This document shows, one piece after another, positions 53,299 to 60,997 of a stretch of DNA of 64,000 nucleotides (its first letter is position 1; each line of letters starts with the position of its first letter). Below the pieces are notes generated by a model. The model worked only from the letters and a program-made list of their open reading frames with translations. It had not been told where the DNA came from and searched no databases. Where the stretch lies: NCBI GenBank assembly GCA_026386805.1, contig JAPLMX010000236.1, positions 1 to 64,000 of the forward strand. The letters are read 5' to 3'. The stretch is from Phycisphaerae bacterium (GTDB taxonomy: Bacteria > Planctomycetota > Phycisphaerae > Sedimentisphaerales > Anaerobacaceae). The position numbers and the translations under genes are program-made.

Positions 53299-54915
53299 AT
53301 GACGAAAGTGACGCGAAGTCACGAGCTGAAAGGGCAATGGGACATGGGATTCGAGCTTGAAGTTTTCGATGGGCACAGCGGGGACCCCGAAGGCTGCTCG
53401 CGTTCGGGAAGCCTCGATGCGAGCTTTCTCGAGTGGCTCGTGGACGTGCACGCCGCGATGATCCAGGACCACTTCTCGCGGCTGTGGGACTACTACGCCA
53501 ACCCGATGGTCCCGCTCGCGGGCGGTGGTGCGGCCGAGCGCAAGGCTGGCGAGTCCGGCCGGTGTTACATCCAGGCCCAGGAGGTTGGCCTGCCCGCGCG
53601 GATCACCGGCCTGACCCGCGGCGCAGCGGCCGGCGTCTTCGGCTCCCGTGTCCTCAAGGATATCCAGAGAAAAGAAGTCGTCATCGAGAACGATATCGCC
53701 TGGCGCGTCAACGCGGCGGCGGATTTCCTGTTCGGCAAACCGATCAGCCTCCTCTCCCGGGCCGCCGACGGCCGGAAGCGCGAAGACATTGAAGCGATTC
53801 TAAAGGCGCTGTTCGCGGCCAACGGCGGTCCGGCTTTCTTCCAGGATATGGCGGTGCTCGCCAGCGTTTACGGGTTCGTCGATTGTCTCCTTCGACCCGG
53901 TGATCCCCTCACCTCGCGGTCGCCTTCCTCCGACCCCTCGCCACTTCCCCTTTCCTCCGTGCTGCAACTGGCACAAGCAATCGATCTCGAACTGATCGAG
54001 GCGCCAAGAGCACTGCCGGTCCTGGATGAGGATGACTACCGGGTCATCCGGTACTACGTGCAGCATTTCCACCAGCGGAAGAACGCGGTCGGCGACCGGG
54101 GTTCGTTTCTCTCCCGCCTGCTCGGCGGGACGGGCTATCGGGCCGACAGCCGCCAAGTCGTCGCTGTGACGGAGATCACGTCGCCCGAGCACTGGCAGCG
54201 GTACGAGGACAAGGAGCTGGTGGCCGAGGGCGACCTGCCGTGGGGGTTCCTGCCGGTGGTGCACATCCAGAACGTCGCCCAGCCGTACTACTACGAGGGC
54301 GTCAGCGACGTCGAGCCGTTGATCCCGTTGCAGGACGAGCTGAACACCCGGCTCAGCGACCGGGCCAGCCGGATCACGTTCCAGTCGTTCAAGATGTACC
54401 TCGGCAAGGGGATCGAGGGCTTCGAGGACAAGCCCGTCTCGCCCGGGCGGATGTGGCACACGGACAATCCGGAGGCTTCCATTCAAGAATTCGGCGGCGA
54501 TGCAGCGGCTCCCAGCGAGGATCTCCATATCGCCGAGATTCGCGAGGCGATGGACAAGGCCAGCAGCGTGACCCCGGTCATGGCGGGCATTCTCAAGGAC
54601 CGGCTCGGCAATCTGACGAGCGCCGTGGCCCTACGCCTGACCTTCATGGGCATGCTCAGTAAGAACGAGCGCAAGCGCCACACCTACGGCGAGGGCCTCA
54701 AGCGAATCTGCCGGATGGCCCTGAGCATGCTCGACACCGCCGGCGTCTACCAGACCAGCGACCAGGAGCGGGACGTGGAGGTCGTTTTTGCCAGCCCGAT
54801 GCCCGAGGACACGATGGCCAAGCTCCAGGAGGCGCAGATCAAACGGGAGCTGGGCGTTCCCGCCGAGCAGGTGCTCAAAGAGCTGGGCTATCAGGCCGTA
54901 TCACGCGACGCATAG
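53299..54915 (+). CDS. Phage portal protein
   Basis: This protein of about 538 residues matches portal proteins of the SPP1 Gp6-like type: AAADFLFGKPISLLSRAADG, PWGFLPVVHIQN, YYYEGVSDVEPLIPLQDELNTRLSDRASRITFQSF and a C-terminal LGVPAEQVLKELGY. The portal forms the vertex ring through which DNA enters the capsid. The start is uncertain: ATG 53299 is taken; ATG 53344 is possible, and the frame is open to 53251. A Ser/Pro-rich stretch around 53910-53960 looks inserted. It is the first gene of the plus-strand virion cluster, followed by a scaffold-like gene. Confidence 0.85.
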   Translation: MTKVTRSHELKGQWDMGFELEVFDGHSGDPEGCSRSGSLDASFLEWLVDVHAAMIQDHFSRLWDYYANPMVPLAGGGAAERKAGESGRCYIQAQEVGLPARITGLTRGAAAGVFGSRVLKDIQRKEVVIENDIAWRVNAAADFLFGKPISLLSRAADGRKREDIEAILKALFAANGGPAFFQDMAVLASVYGFVDCLLRPGDPLTSRSPSSDPSPLPLSSVLQLAQAIDLELIEAPRALPVLDEDDYRVIRYYVQHFHQRKNAVGDRGSFLSRLLGGTGYRADSRQVVAVTEITSPEHWQRYEDKELVAEGDLPWGFLPVVHIQNVAQPYYYEGVSDVEPLIPLQDELNTRLSDRASRITFQSFKMYLGKGIEGFEDKPVSPGRMWHTDNPEASIQEFGGDAAAPSEDLHIAEIREAMDKASSVTPVMAGILKDRLGNLTSAVALRLTFMGMLSKNERKRHTYGEGLKRICRMALSMLDTAGVYQTSDQERDVEVVFASPMPEDTMAKLQEAQIKRELGVPAEQVLKELGYQAVSRDA

Positions 54916-54945
54916 GGTTCACCATAGCAAGGAAAGGAACACATC

Positions 54946-55377
54946 ATGAACGCAGATTCAGCACAGCAAAGCGACGAGAAGAATGCCGACGATCCGGCAG
55001 GACAACTGGCCCGGGCCAACCAGCAGATTGCCCAGATGTCCCGAGACTTGGAGGACTTGCACATCGAGCAGAAGCTCACCCACAAGCTGGCGGCCGCGGG
55101 CGCCATCGATCTGGAGGCGGCCGTCCTGGTGGCGAAAGCCAGGATGAATGGCGGGCCCCAGGCAGATATCGACGCGTGTGTCGCACAACTGAGAAAGGAC
55201 AAGGCGTATTTGTTCGGCGGATCGACAGAGACAACCGCCTCACGAAGAACCGCCAGCGTGAAAGACCGGGCGATGACCAGTCAGACGGCGCTGGAGCAGG
55301 CGGCTCAGAAAGCGGGAAAGACGGGAAGCCGCGCGGACCTGCATCACTACCTGAAGCTGCGCAGAAACCTCTTGTAA
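54946..55377 (+). CDS. Scaffold-like coiled-coil protein
   Basis: This 143-residue protein has an acidic, Gln-rich N-terminal coiled coil (QLARANQQIAQMSRDLEDLHIEQKLTHKL), then a basic helical C-terminus ending in HHYLKLRRNLL. Position between portal and capsid, size and composition fit a capsid scaffolding protein. The match is by context and composition only. The TAA stop merges into a heptad repeat. Confidence 0.6.
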   Translation: MNADSAQQSDEKNADDPAGQLARANQQIAQMSRDLEDLHIEQKLTHKLAAAGAIDLEAAVLVAKARMNGGPQADIDACVAQLRKDKAYLFGGSTETTASRRTASVKDRAMTSQTALEQAAQKAGKTGSRADLHHYLKLRRNLL

Positions 55378-55436
55378 TTGCGGATTGCGGATTGAAGAGG
55401 GCACGCGCTGCGAATCCGCAATCCGAAATCCGCAAT
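55376..55436. repeat. Heptad GGATTGC-type palindromic repeat among virion genes
   Basis: AATTGCGGATTGCGGATTGA and its inverse (AATCCGCAATCC) flank a short loop between the scaffold-like and capsid genes. The same repeat is found at host loci, so the phage-like cluster shares the host's repeat load. Confidence 0.85.
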
Positions 55437-55474
55437 GTCAACGAACAACAAGATCACTTTGAAGGAGAAGAAAC

Positions 55475-56629
55475 ATGGCTTTCACCGGAAAAGCAACGTA
55501 CTCAGCGGGAACGGCCCTGCCGGAACTGGCGGAAGATGTGTCGGATCTGGTCCACGTCATCTCGCCGCACGATACGCCTTTGCTGGAGATGCTCGGCGAT
55601 CCGCTGCACGAGGCGACCAGCCCGCGCCACGAGTGGCTCGAGGATGAACTGCTGCCCAACAAGGATGTGATCGACGACGCCACCTGGGTGGACCTGGACG
55701 CCGATACGACGTTCAACGTGGACCATGGCAGCCGGTTCCGCGTCGGCGACCAGATTCAGGTCCAGGGCAGCGAGGAGCTGATGCTCGTGACGGCCGTCAA
55801 CACGAACACGCTCACGGTCGTGCGCGGCTATGCCGGCACAACCCCGGAGGACTTGGCGGACAACCAAATCCTCAACATCCTGGGCAATGCGGCCCTGGAG
55901 GGCGCCGACAAGCCGAGCGCGCGCTTCACGAATCGCCTCCGGTGCGCCAACTACACGCAAATCTTCACGGCGGCCGTCGAGGTCAGCGGCAGCGACCTGG
56001 TCGCCCGCCAGCTCGGTCTGACCGACGAGATGGAGCACCAGAAGCTGGCCCGCCTGCGCGAGCTGATGCGGGACCTGGAGAGTACCGTCCTCAACGGCGG
56101 CTGGCCCGCCAGCGACCCGCAAGGGAGCGACACGGCCCGCCGGACCATGAAGGGCATCATTCAGCATCTTTCGACCAACATCTTCCGCACGGGTGACAGC
56201 GGCTTCCCGACGGGCAGCGACCTCGACGAAGCGAAAATCAACTACGCCCTGCGGAAGATCTGGGAGAACAGCAGCGCCCATATCGACCTGATCGTCGTTG
56301 GCGGCTTCCAGAAGCGTAAGATCAACGCCTTCTGCTCCGACAGCCGCCGCTACGCGCCGACGGACACCACGTTCCGCGACCGCATCAGCGAGTATGAGAG
56401 CGACTTCGGGGCCTGCCAGATCGTGACGACGCGCTGGCTGCCGCAGGACGCCGTGCTGCTCTTGGATTCCTCCAGGATCAGCGTGCTGCCGCTGACCGGC
56501 CGCAGCTTCCATTTCAAGCCGCTGGCCAGCGCCGGCGACTACGAGTGTGGTGAGCTGATCGGCGAGTACACACTCGAGCTGAAGAACGAAGCGGCCCACG
56601 GGCTGATTCGGAATCTGACTACCAGCTAA
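55475..56629 (+). CDS. Major capsid protein (DUF5309/SU10-like)
   Basis: This 384-residue protein has the pattern of DUF5309/SU10-like capsid proteins: VSDLVHVISPHDTPLLEMLGD, HEWLEDELLPN, an Ig-like or insertion-like segment FRVGDQIQVQGSEELMLVTAV, DEMEHQKLARLRELMRDLE, TMKGIIQHL, DLIVVGGFQKRKINAF and VVTTRW-like TTRWLPQDAVLLLD. It forms the HK97-fold capsid shell. GGAG nine bases upstream supports the ATG. It is flanked by heptad repeats on both sides. Confidence 0.85.
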   Translation: MAFTGKATYSAGTALPELAEDVSDLVHVISPHDTPLLEMLGDPLHEATSPRHEWLEDELLPNKDVIDDATWVDLDADTTFNVDHGSRFRVGDQIQVQGSEELMLVTAVNTNTLTVVRGYAGTTPEDLADNQILNILGNAALEGADKPSARFTNRLRCANYTQIFTAAVEVSGSDLVARQLGLTDEMEHQKLARLRELMRDLESTVLNGGWPASDPQGSDTARRTMKGIIQHLSTNIFRTGDSGFPTGSDLDEAKINYALRKIWENSSAHIDLIVVGGFQKRKINAFCSDSRRYAPTDTTFRDRISEYESDFGACQIVTTRWLPQDAVLLLDSSRISVLPLTGRSFHFKPLASAGDYECGELIGEYTLELKNEAAHGLIRNLTTS

Positions 56630-56631
56630 AG

Positions 56632-56745
56632 CAATTGCGGATTGACGATTGCGGATTGCGGATTCGTGTCGTGTCTGAAATCCGCAATCCGCCGTATTGT
56701 CACCTCGGACTTCGATCCGGGACCCAAGTCTGCAATCGGGAGATC
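56632..56745. repeat. Compound repeat after the capsid gene
   Basis: GGATTGC-type units and their inverse (56632-56691) are followed by GTATTGTCACCTCGGACTTC and neighbours (56692-56722), the inverse of the module at 34881-34911 between def and fmt. A short ribosome-binding site for the next gene is at the end. Confidence 0.8.
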
Positions 56746-56752
56746 GACTGAC

Positions 56753-57409
56753 ATGATTACGTTCTCGAATGATGTTGATATTCTCAAGTGCGAGCCGGTG
56801 CTGTTCGGAGAGTTGCACATGGCCTCACAAGTGCGGGCGAGCGGGACCGGAGCCACGCTTGGCGGCACGACGCTAACCGCCGGCGGAGCAGACTTCATCG
56901 CGGCGGGGGTCGAGGCGGGCGGCGTCATCTACCTGAGGTCCGCCGGTGGGTCCCTGGATGGGGCCTATGAGATTGTGTCCGTCGATTCGGCCACCGAGCT
57001 GACGATCTCGGTCGTCCGGGCGGAGGTGGCCGATCCCGTCATCGCCCCGCCGACGGCCGATGACATCTCATACCGCCTGAGCACCTTCGGGCCTCAAGCC
57101 GTTGATGTGGCGTTCCAACTGACCGGGTACTTCGGCATTCGGCCGGGCAATGCGACAAGTGAGATCGGCGTCGAGGATCTTCTGGACACGGAGGAGCTTC
57201 GCAGGGTCTCCGTCCTTGCGGTTATTTCCGGAGTCTATAGAAATTGGTCCACCCAGACGGACGGCGAGTCCTTCTGGCGCAAGAGTCTGCTTTACCAGCA
57301 GCTTTTCGAGAAGGCCAGGCAGCGGTGTCACTTGACGGTCGATCTGGGCGCCGACGGTGTGGCCAACGTCACCCGCGTGGGTGACGCGATCCGGTTGATT
57401 CGCGATTGA
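56753..57409 (+). CDS. Phage head-tail connector-like protein
   Basis: This 218-residue protein lies directly after the capsid gene. Its N-terminal half has beta-rich segments (GTGATLGGTTLTAGGADFIAAGVEAGGVIYL) and its C-terminal half has helices (SFWRKSLLYQQLFEKARQRC). Position and size suggest a head completion or adaptor protein. No specific family was recognised. Confidence 0.6.
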   Translation: MITFSNDVDILKCEPVLFGELHMASQVRASGTGATLGGTTLTAGGADFIAAGVEAGGVIYLRSAGGSLDGAYEIVSVDSATELTISVVRAEVADPVIAPPTADDISYRLSTFGPQAVDVAFQLTGYFGIRPGNATSEIGVEDLLDTEELRRVSVLAVISGVYRNWSTQTDGESFWRKSLLYQQLFEKARQRCHLTVDLGADGVANVTRVGDAIRLIRD

Positions 57410-57429
57410 CCGATGAAAGGACCTTCCCC

Positions 57430-57801
57430 ATGCACGTGACGTTGGATGGACAGGCGGTATTCGACGAGCAGGAGCTGACGATCATGATCGGCAGCCCCGG
57501 CCGGGCGTCACTCGAACGAAGCATCGCCGGGCTGGATGGGGTGCTGAGTATCGACCTGGGGGCGCGATCGCGCCGGATTCGGCAAACCGGTGTGCTTCGC
57601 GCGGCCGGCCGGGCGGCTATGGACGCTCGAATCGACGCCATCGCCGCTTTTCTGGACGGCCAGACACACACGCTCGCGACGGCCGACGGACGAGTGTACG
57701 ACAACCTCCGGGTAGACAGCTTCCAGCCGCTGCGTGAACGCGCGGCCGGACCGGGGATCGTGGTCGAGTACGAGATCGCGTACACGCAATTGGGAGAATG
57801 A
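57430..57801 (+). CDS. Phage tail-associated protein
   Basis: This 123-residue protein has mixed alpha/beta character (SIAGLDGVLSIDLGARSRRIRQ, MDARIDAIAAFLDG, IVVEYEIAYTQLGE). Its place between connector-like and adhesion-like genes suggests a tail or baseplate component. The ATG at 57430 follows AAAGGA. Its stop overlaps the next start by 4 bases (ATGA), implying coupling. Confidence 0.6.
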   Translation: MHVTLDGQAVFDEQELTIMIGSPGRASLERSIAGLDGVLSIDLGARSRRIRQTGVLRAAGRAAMDARIDAIAAFLDGQTHTLATADGRVYDNLRVDSFQPLRERAAGPGIVVEYEIAYTQLGE

Positions 57802-58586
57802 GCACCATGGCGTTTGCTCGCGAGGGGATTGAGAACGTTCGCGTGTTGGCCCTGCCCGATGGGGTCGCTGCCGAGGGGCGATGCGCCGCCGTCTCTGGCA
57901 CGGCGTTGGTGACCTGGCATTCGTCTCGCGAGACAATGTACCATCAGGTCTATCTGAATGGCCGCTTTGCCGGCTCGACGCTCGATGCTGGGCAGAGGCG
58001 GTTGGTGGTTCATGCGCCGAGCTCGTTTCAATCGGCGGTCCACGTCGAGGTCATTGCGGTCGAGCCCAAGGAGGCCCACATCGATTTCTCGTGCGAGTTG
58101 GATCGACCGGCGACCGGCAGCGGACGCGTCCGACTGACCATCCTGCGAAGCCAAACGCTGCCGATCGAGGCGACCGCCAACGTCTATTTCGACAACGGCA
58201 CGGGGCAGATCGACTACACCGAGCCTTTGAACCCCGTGCCGATCCCGATCTGGCCGTGCCGGCAGAACAAGGCGGGCTTCGGAATGGCGCAGTTCGGCGC
58301 CGGCGACTTCGGCTACGATTCGGCGGCGGTGGTCGGCTTCGGCAAGGGCAGCTTCGGTGACGGCCAATTCGGCCTCGACGCCGATGCCATCGAATGGATG
58401 AGTTCGCCGCTGCCTCTCGGCCGGTACCGGTTTGGGATCCGAATTGCCGATGCGAGAGGCAATGAAAGCCCGGCGAGTGAAACGGAGGCAATCACCGTCG
58501 TGCCGGCAGCCAAGCCCGCTGCCGGTCTTGAGATCGTGACATTCAACGAACAGGCCAACCAGCTCACGCTGAGAATACTGGAGTAA
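57798..58586 (+). CDS. Phage virion protein with Gly-Phe repeats
   Basis: This 262-residue protein has a beta-rich N-terminal half and a central Gly/Phe-rich stretch with two related units (GFGMAQFGAGDFGYD and GFGKGSFGDGQFGLD), then a fibronectin-like C-terminal part (GRYRFGIRIADARGNESPAS). It may be a surface or adhesion protein of the tail. It overlaps the upstream gene by 4 bases. Confidence 0.6.
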   Translation: MSTMAFAREGIENVRVLALPDGVAAEGRCAAVSGTALVTWHSSRETMYHQVYLNGRFAGSTLDAGQRRLVVHAPSSFQSAVHVEVIAVEPKEAHIDFSCELDRPATGSGRVRLTILRSQTLPIEATANVYFDNGTGQIDYTEPLNPVPIPIWPCRQNKAGFGMAQFGAGDFGYDSAAVVGFGKGSFGDGQFGLDADAIEWMSSPLPLGRYRFGIRIADARGNESPASETEAITVVPAAKPAAGLEIVTFNEQANQLTLRILE

Positions 58587-58633
58587 CACGGCCATCTTGG
58601 CCGTGTCTTCATGGGCGGGACGCCCATGCTACT
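58586..58633. repeat. Tandem short hairpins between tail genes
   Basis: ACGGCCATCTTGGCCGT and CATGGGCGGGACGCCCATG are adjacent short hairpins, the second matching the element at 22157. They separate two virion genes and could be a weak terminator or processing site. Confidence 0.6.
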
Positions 58634-58648
58634 ATGAGGAGAATGACA

Positions 58649-59437
58649 ATGGCTGAGGTTTATCCTTCCGATAGCGAACTGCTGAATTTGCAGTCGGACG
58701 GCGAGACGGGCGTCGAGTACATCCCGACGGGCACGGCGCCCTACTACCTGCACTTTCGAAAACTGCTGCATCGTCTGCTGCTGGCCACGCGCCGGGGCAA
58801 CGACCTGCGCGTCTACGACGAGGGCGGGCTGGACATCGGCGTCAAGGCCGGCAAGTTCTGGCTGGGCGCCGAGCTGGTCAGTTACGGCGGCTCCACCGGC
58901 AACACGCTGGCCGACAGCAAGGCCAGCATCTATGTGTACCTCGACGCCCAAGGGACACTCATCACCGACGAGTATGCGAGTTTCCCCAGCATGGCGACGG
59001 CGCCTCACGTTCGCTTGGCCATCGTGAGTACCTCCGGCGACGACATCGCGTCGATTGTGGACTGCCGAATGGGCCATAACGTTGTCGTCCCCTACGCGGC
59101 GGGCGGGATCCGCAAATCCATCGAAGCCCACACGGCGAATGACGTACTCGCCCCGGCCGAGTCGGGCAGCGTGCATACGAATCTGGAGGCTGCCACGGTT
59201 GTGACGCTGACGCTTCCATCTGCGGCCGCGCAGGGCACGGTCTTCACATTCGCCGTGCAGTCGGTCCACGAGCTTCGCGTCGCACCCGGTGCGGCGGCCA
59301 TCCGCGACGACGGCGGCCAGACCGCGGGCAAGTACAAATCGGCCGCTGGCATCGGCGCCAGCCTCACCCTCGCGGCCGATGCCAACGGCGATTGGGCAGC
59401 CATCGCGAAAAACGGAACGTGGACGCAAGAAACGTAG
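58649..59437 (+). CDS. Phage tail/fibre-like protein
   Basis: This 262-residue protein is beta-rich (LHFRKLLHRLLLATRRGNDLRVY, VSYGGSTGNTLADSKASIYVYLDAQGT) with a C-terminal repeat-like region (SAAAQGTVFTFAVQSVHELRVAPGAAAI). It resembles tail fibre or capsid decoration proteins by composition. The ATG at 58649 follows AGGAG. Confidence 0.55.
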   Translation: MAEVYPSDSELLNLQSDGETGVEYIPTGTAPYYLHFRKLLHRLLLATRRGNDLRVYDEGGLDIGVKAGKFWLGAELVSYGGSTGNTLADSKASIYVYLDAQGTLITDEYASFPSMATAPHVRLAIVSTSGDDIASIVDCRMGHNVVVPYAAGGIRKSIEAHTANDVLAPAESGSVHTNLEAATVVTLTLPSAAAQGTVFTFAVQSVHELRVAPGAAAIRDDGGQTAGKYKSAAGIGASLTLAADANGDWAAIAKNGTWTQET

Positions 59438-59530
59438 CACGGGCATCCCTTCGACTTCTCTCAGGGCAGGCTCTGCCCGTGATCTTGATTACAGGGGCGC
59501 TCGTGCTCATGCGACTGAAGGGTAACGATC
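59438..59530. repeat. Short inverted repeat between virion genes
   Basis: CACGGGCA near 59438 and TGCCCGTG near 59474 are inverse, with a second short pair inside (GGGCAGGCTCTGCCC). No gene is seen in this gap. Confidence 0.5.
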
Positions 59531-59986
59531 ATGGCAAACGAGATCCAGGCGGATTACGCTTCGGGCAACACACTGTACGCCGTCATCCGCAACCGTAGCG
59601 GGCAGGTCTGGCTCCCCGCCCAGCAGACCTTCGAGAATTGGGGCCTCGGCGGCCACACGGCGGACGATTACGACCTCGCGCTGACGGACAGGACCGGCAG
59701 CCGGTACATCGGTGATTTCGACCCCGGCCTCCCATCCGGGGACTACTGCGTCCAGATCTTCCGACAGGCCGGCGCGACTCCGGCTGATGGGGATATGCTC
59801 GTGAGTAGCCGGGAGATCCTCTGGACGGGCACCGGCGAATTGACGGCCGCCAAGCTCCTCGCGAACCGGGCCATCGAGGACAGGTTGACCGAGACCATCG
59901 ACTACTACGATGACGATGGCCAGACCCTCCTGTTCAGCCAGACGCTGCACGAGGGAGTATCCGTTTTCACAAGAACACCCCAATAG
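59531..59986 (+). CDS. Phage virion protein of unknown function
   Basis: This 151-residue protein starts MANEIQADYASGNTLYAVIRN and is beta-rich to about residue 105 (VWLPAQQTFENWGLGGHT, GDFDPGLPSGDYCVQIFRQ), then helical (TAAKLLANRAIEDRLTETIDYYD). It resembles small accessory proteins adjacent to tail fibre genes. No family was recognised. Its ribosome-binding site is AAGGG. Confidence 0.6.
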   Translation: MANEIQADYASGNTLYAVIRNRSGQVWLPAQQTFENWGLGGHTADDYDLALTDRTGSRYIGDFDPGLPSGDYCVQIFRQAGATPADGDMLVSSREILWTGTGELTAAKLLANRAIEDRLTETIDYYDDDGQTLLFSQTLHEGVSVFTRTPQ

Positions 59987-60019
59987 TCTCAGATATTCTG
60001 CGAGACAAGGAGCACAGGT

Positions 60020-60415
60020 ATGGGCAGTTTTTCCGATTATTGCGAAAACAAGATTCTGGATCACCTGTTCGGCAAAGGCGACTACGTGCTGCCGACGATC
60101 TATGTGGGTCTGTCCGTGTCGGACCCGACCGACAGCGGCGCGGGGCTGAGCGAGCCGAATGGCAATGGATACGCCCGCGCTGAGACGACGGAGGCCGACT
60201 GGAACGTCGCGGCCGACGGCCTGCTGGACAACGCCAACACGATCACGCTTGGCCCCGCCACCGCGGACTGGGGCGTCCTGACGCACTTCGCCCTCTTCGA
60301 TGCGGCGTCAGGCGGCCACATGCTCGTTCACGGGGCCCTGACGCACCCCAAGACCGTTGAGAGCGGGGACATGGCCCGCTTCGCAGGCGGCGAGCTCGAC
60401 GTGACATTGGATTGA
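60020..60415 (+). CDS. Phage tail fibre-like protein
   Basis: This 131-residue protein has the typical small tail-fibre pattern: FSDYCENKILDHLFG, LPTIYVGLSVSDPTDSG, GYARAETTEADWNVA, WGVLTHFALFDAASGGHML. Such proteins occur in many tailed phages near the tail tip. AAGGAG eight bases upstream supports the ATG. Confidence 0.75.
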   Translation: MGSFSDYCENKILDHLFGKGDYVLPTIYVGLSVSDPTDSGAGLSEPNGNGYARAETTEADWNVAADGLLDNANTITLGPATADWGVLTHFALFDAASGGHMLVHGALTHPKTVESGDMARFAGGELDVTLD

Positions 60416-60427
60416 AGATGGAAGTGT

Positions 60428-60489
60428 GATTGCGGATTGAAGAAGACCCGTGATGCGAATCTCAAATCCGCAATCCGAAATCCGCAATG
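60428..60489. repeat. Heptad GGATTGC-type palindromic repeat among tail genes
   Basis: GATTGCGGATTGA and the inverse AATCCGCAATCCGAAATCCG flank a loop. It is the third copy of this family inside the virion gene cluster. Confidence 0.8.
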
Positions 60490-60508
60490 TATCAGACGGA
60501 GATCAAGC

Positions 60509-60994
60509 ATGGCTGAGACCAAAGCCAAATACGGCAGCAACAACCAGGCGATCACGATCGCGATCAACGGCCTGGCGAACGATGCGAAGCGGGAATCGAC
60601 GGCCGTCGACAATTCCGCGAGCTGTTTCTTCGACGCACTGGTCCAAGTGAAGATCGCCACCAATACGGCGGCGGATTCCGCCGGGGACAAATGCGTGTAC
60701 GTCTACGCCTACGGCACGAGCGACGGCGGCACCGCGTACTCCGCCAACGCCTCCGGCAGCGACGCCGCCTTCGGGACCGACCCGCAGCAGCTTACCAACT
60801 GCCGGATGATCGGCGTCATCTACGCCCCGACGCAGAACAAGATCTACAGGTCCGATCTGATGAGCGTCGCCGGCGCCTTCGGCGGGTTCCTGCCGCAGCG
60901 CTGGGGCATCATCGTTCACAATCGGACCGGGCAGACGCTCAAGAGCAGCGACTGCTCCGCTTGCTATCAGGGCCTCTCTACCCAGTCGAGCTAA
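60509..60994 (+). CDS. Phage virion protein of unknown function
   Basis: This 161-residue protein is rich in Ala, Ser and Asn with beta-strand character (ITIAINGLANDAKR, FFDALVQVKIATN, CVYVYAYGTSDGG, WGIIVHNRTGQTL). Position suggests a tail or surface component. Ribosome-binding site CGGAG. Confidence 0.6.
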   Translation: MAETKAKYGSNNQAITIAINGLANDAKRESTAVDNSASCFFDALVQVKIATNTAADSAGDKCVYVYAYGTSDGGTAYSANASGSDAAFGTDPQQLTNCRMIGVIYAPTQNKIYRSDLMSVAGAFGGFLPQRWGIIVHNRTGQTLKSSDCSACYQGLSTQSS

Positions 60995-60997
60995 CCT

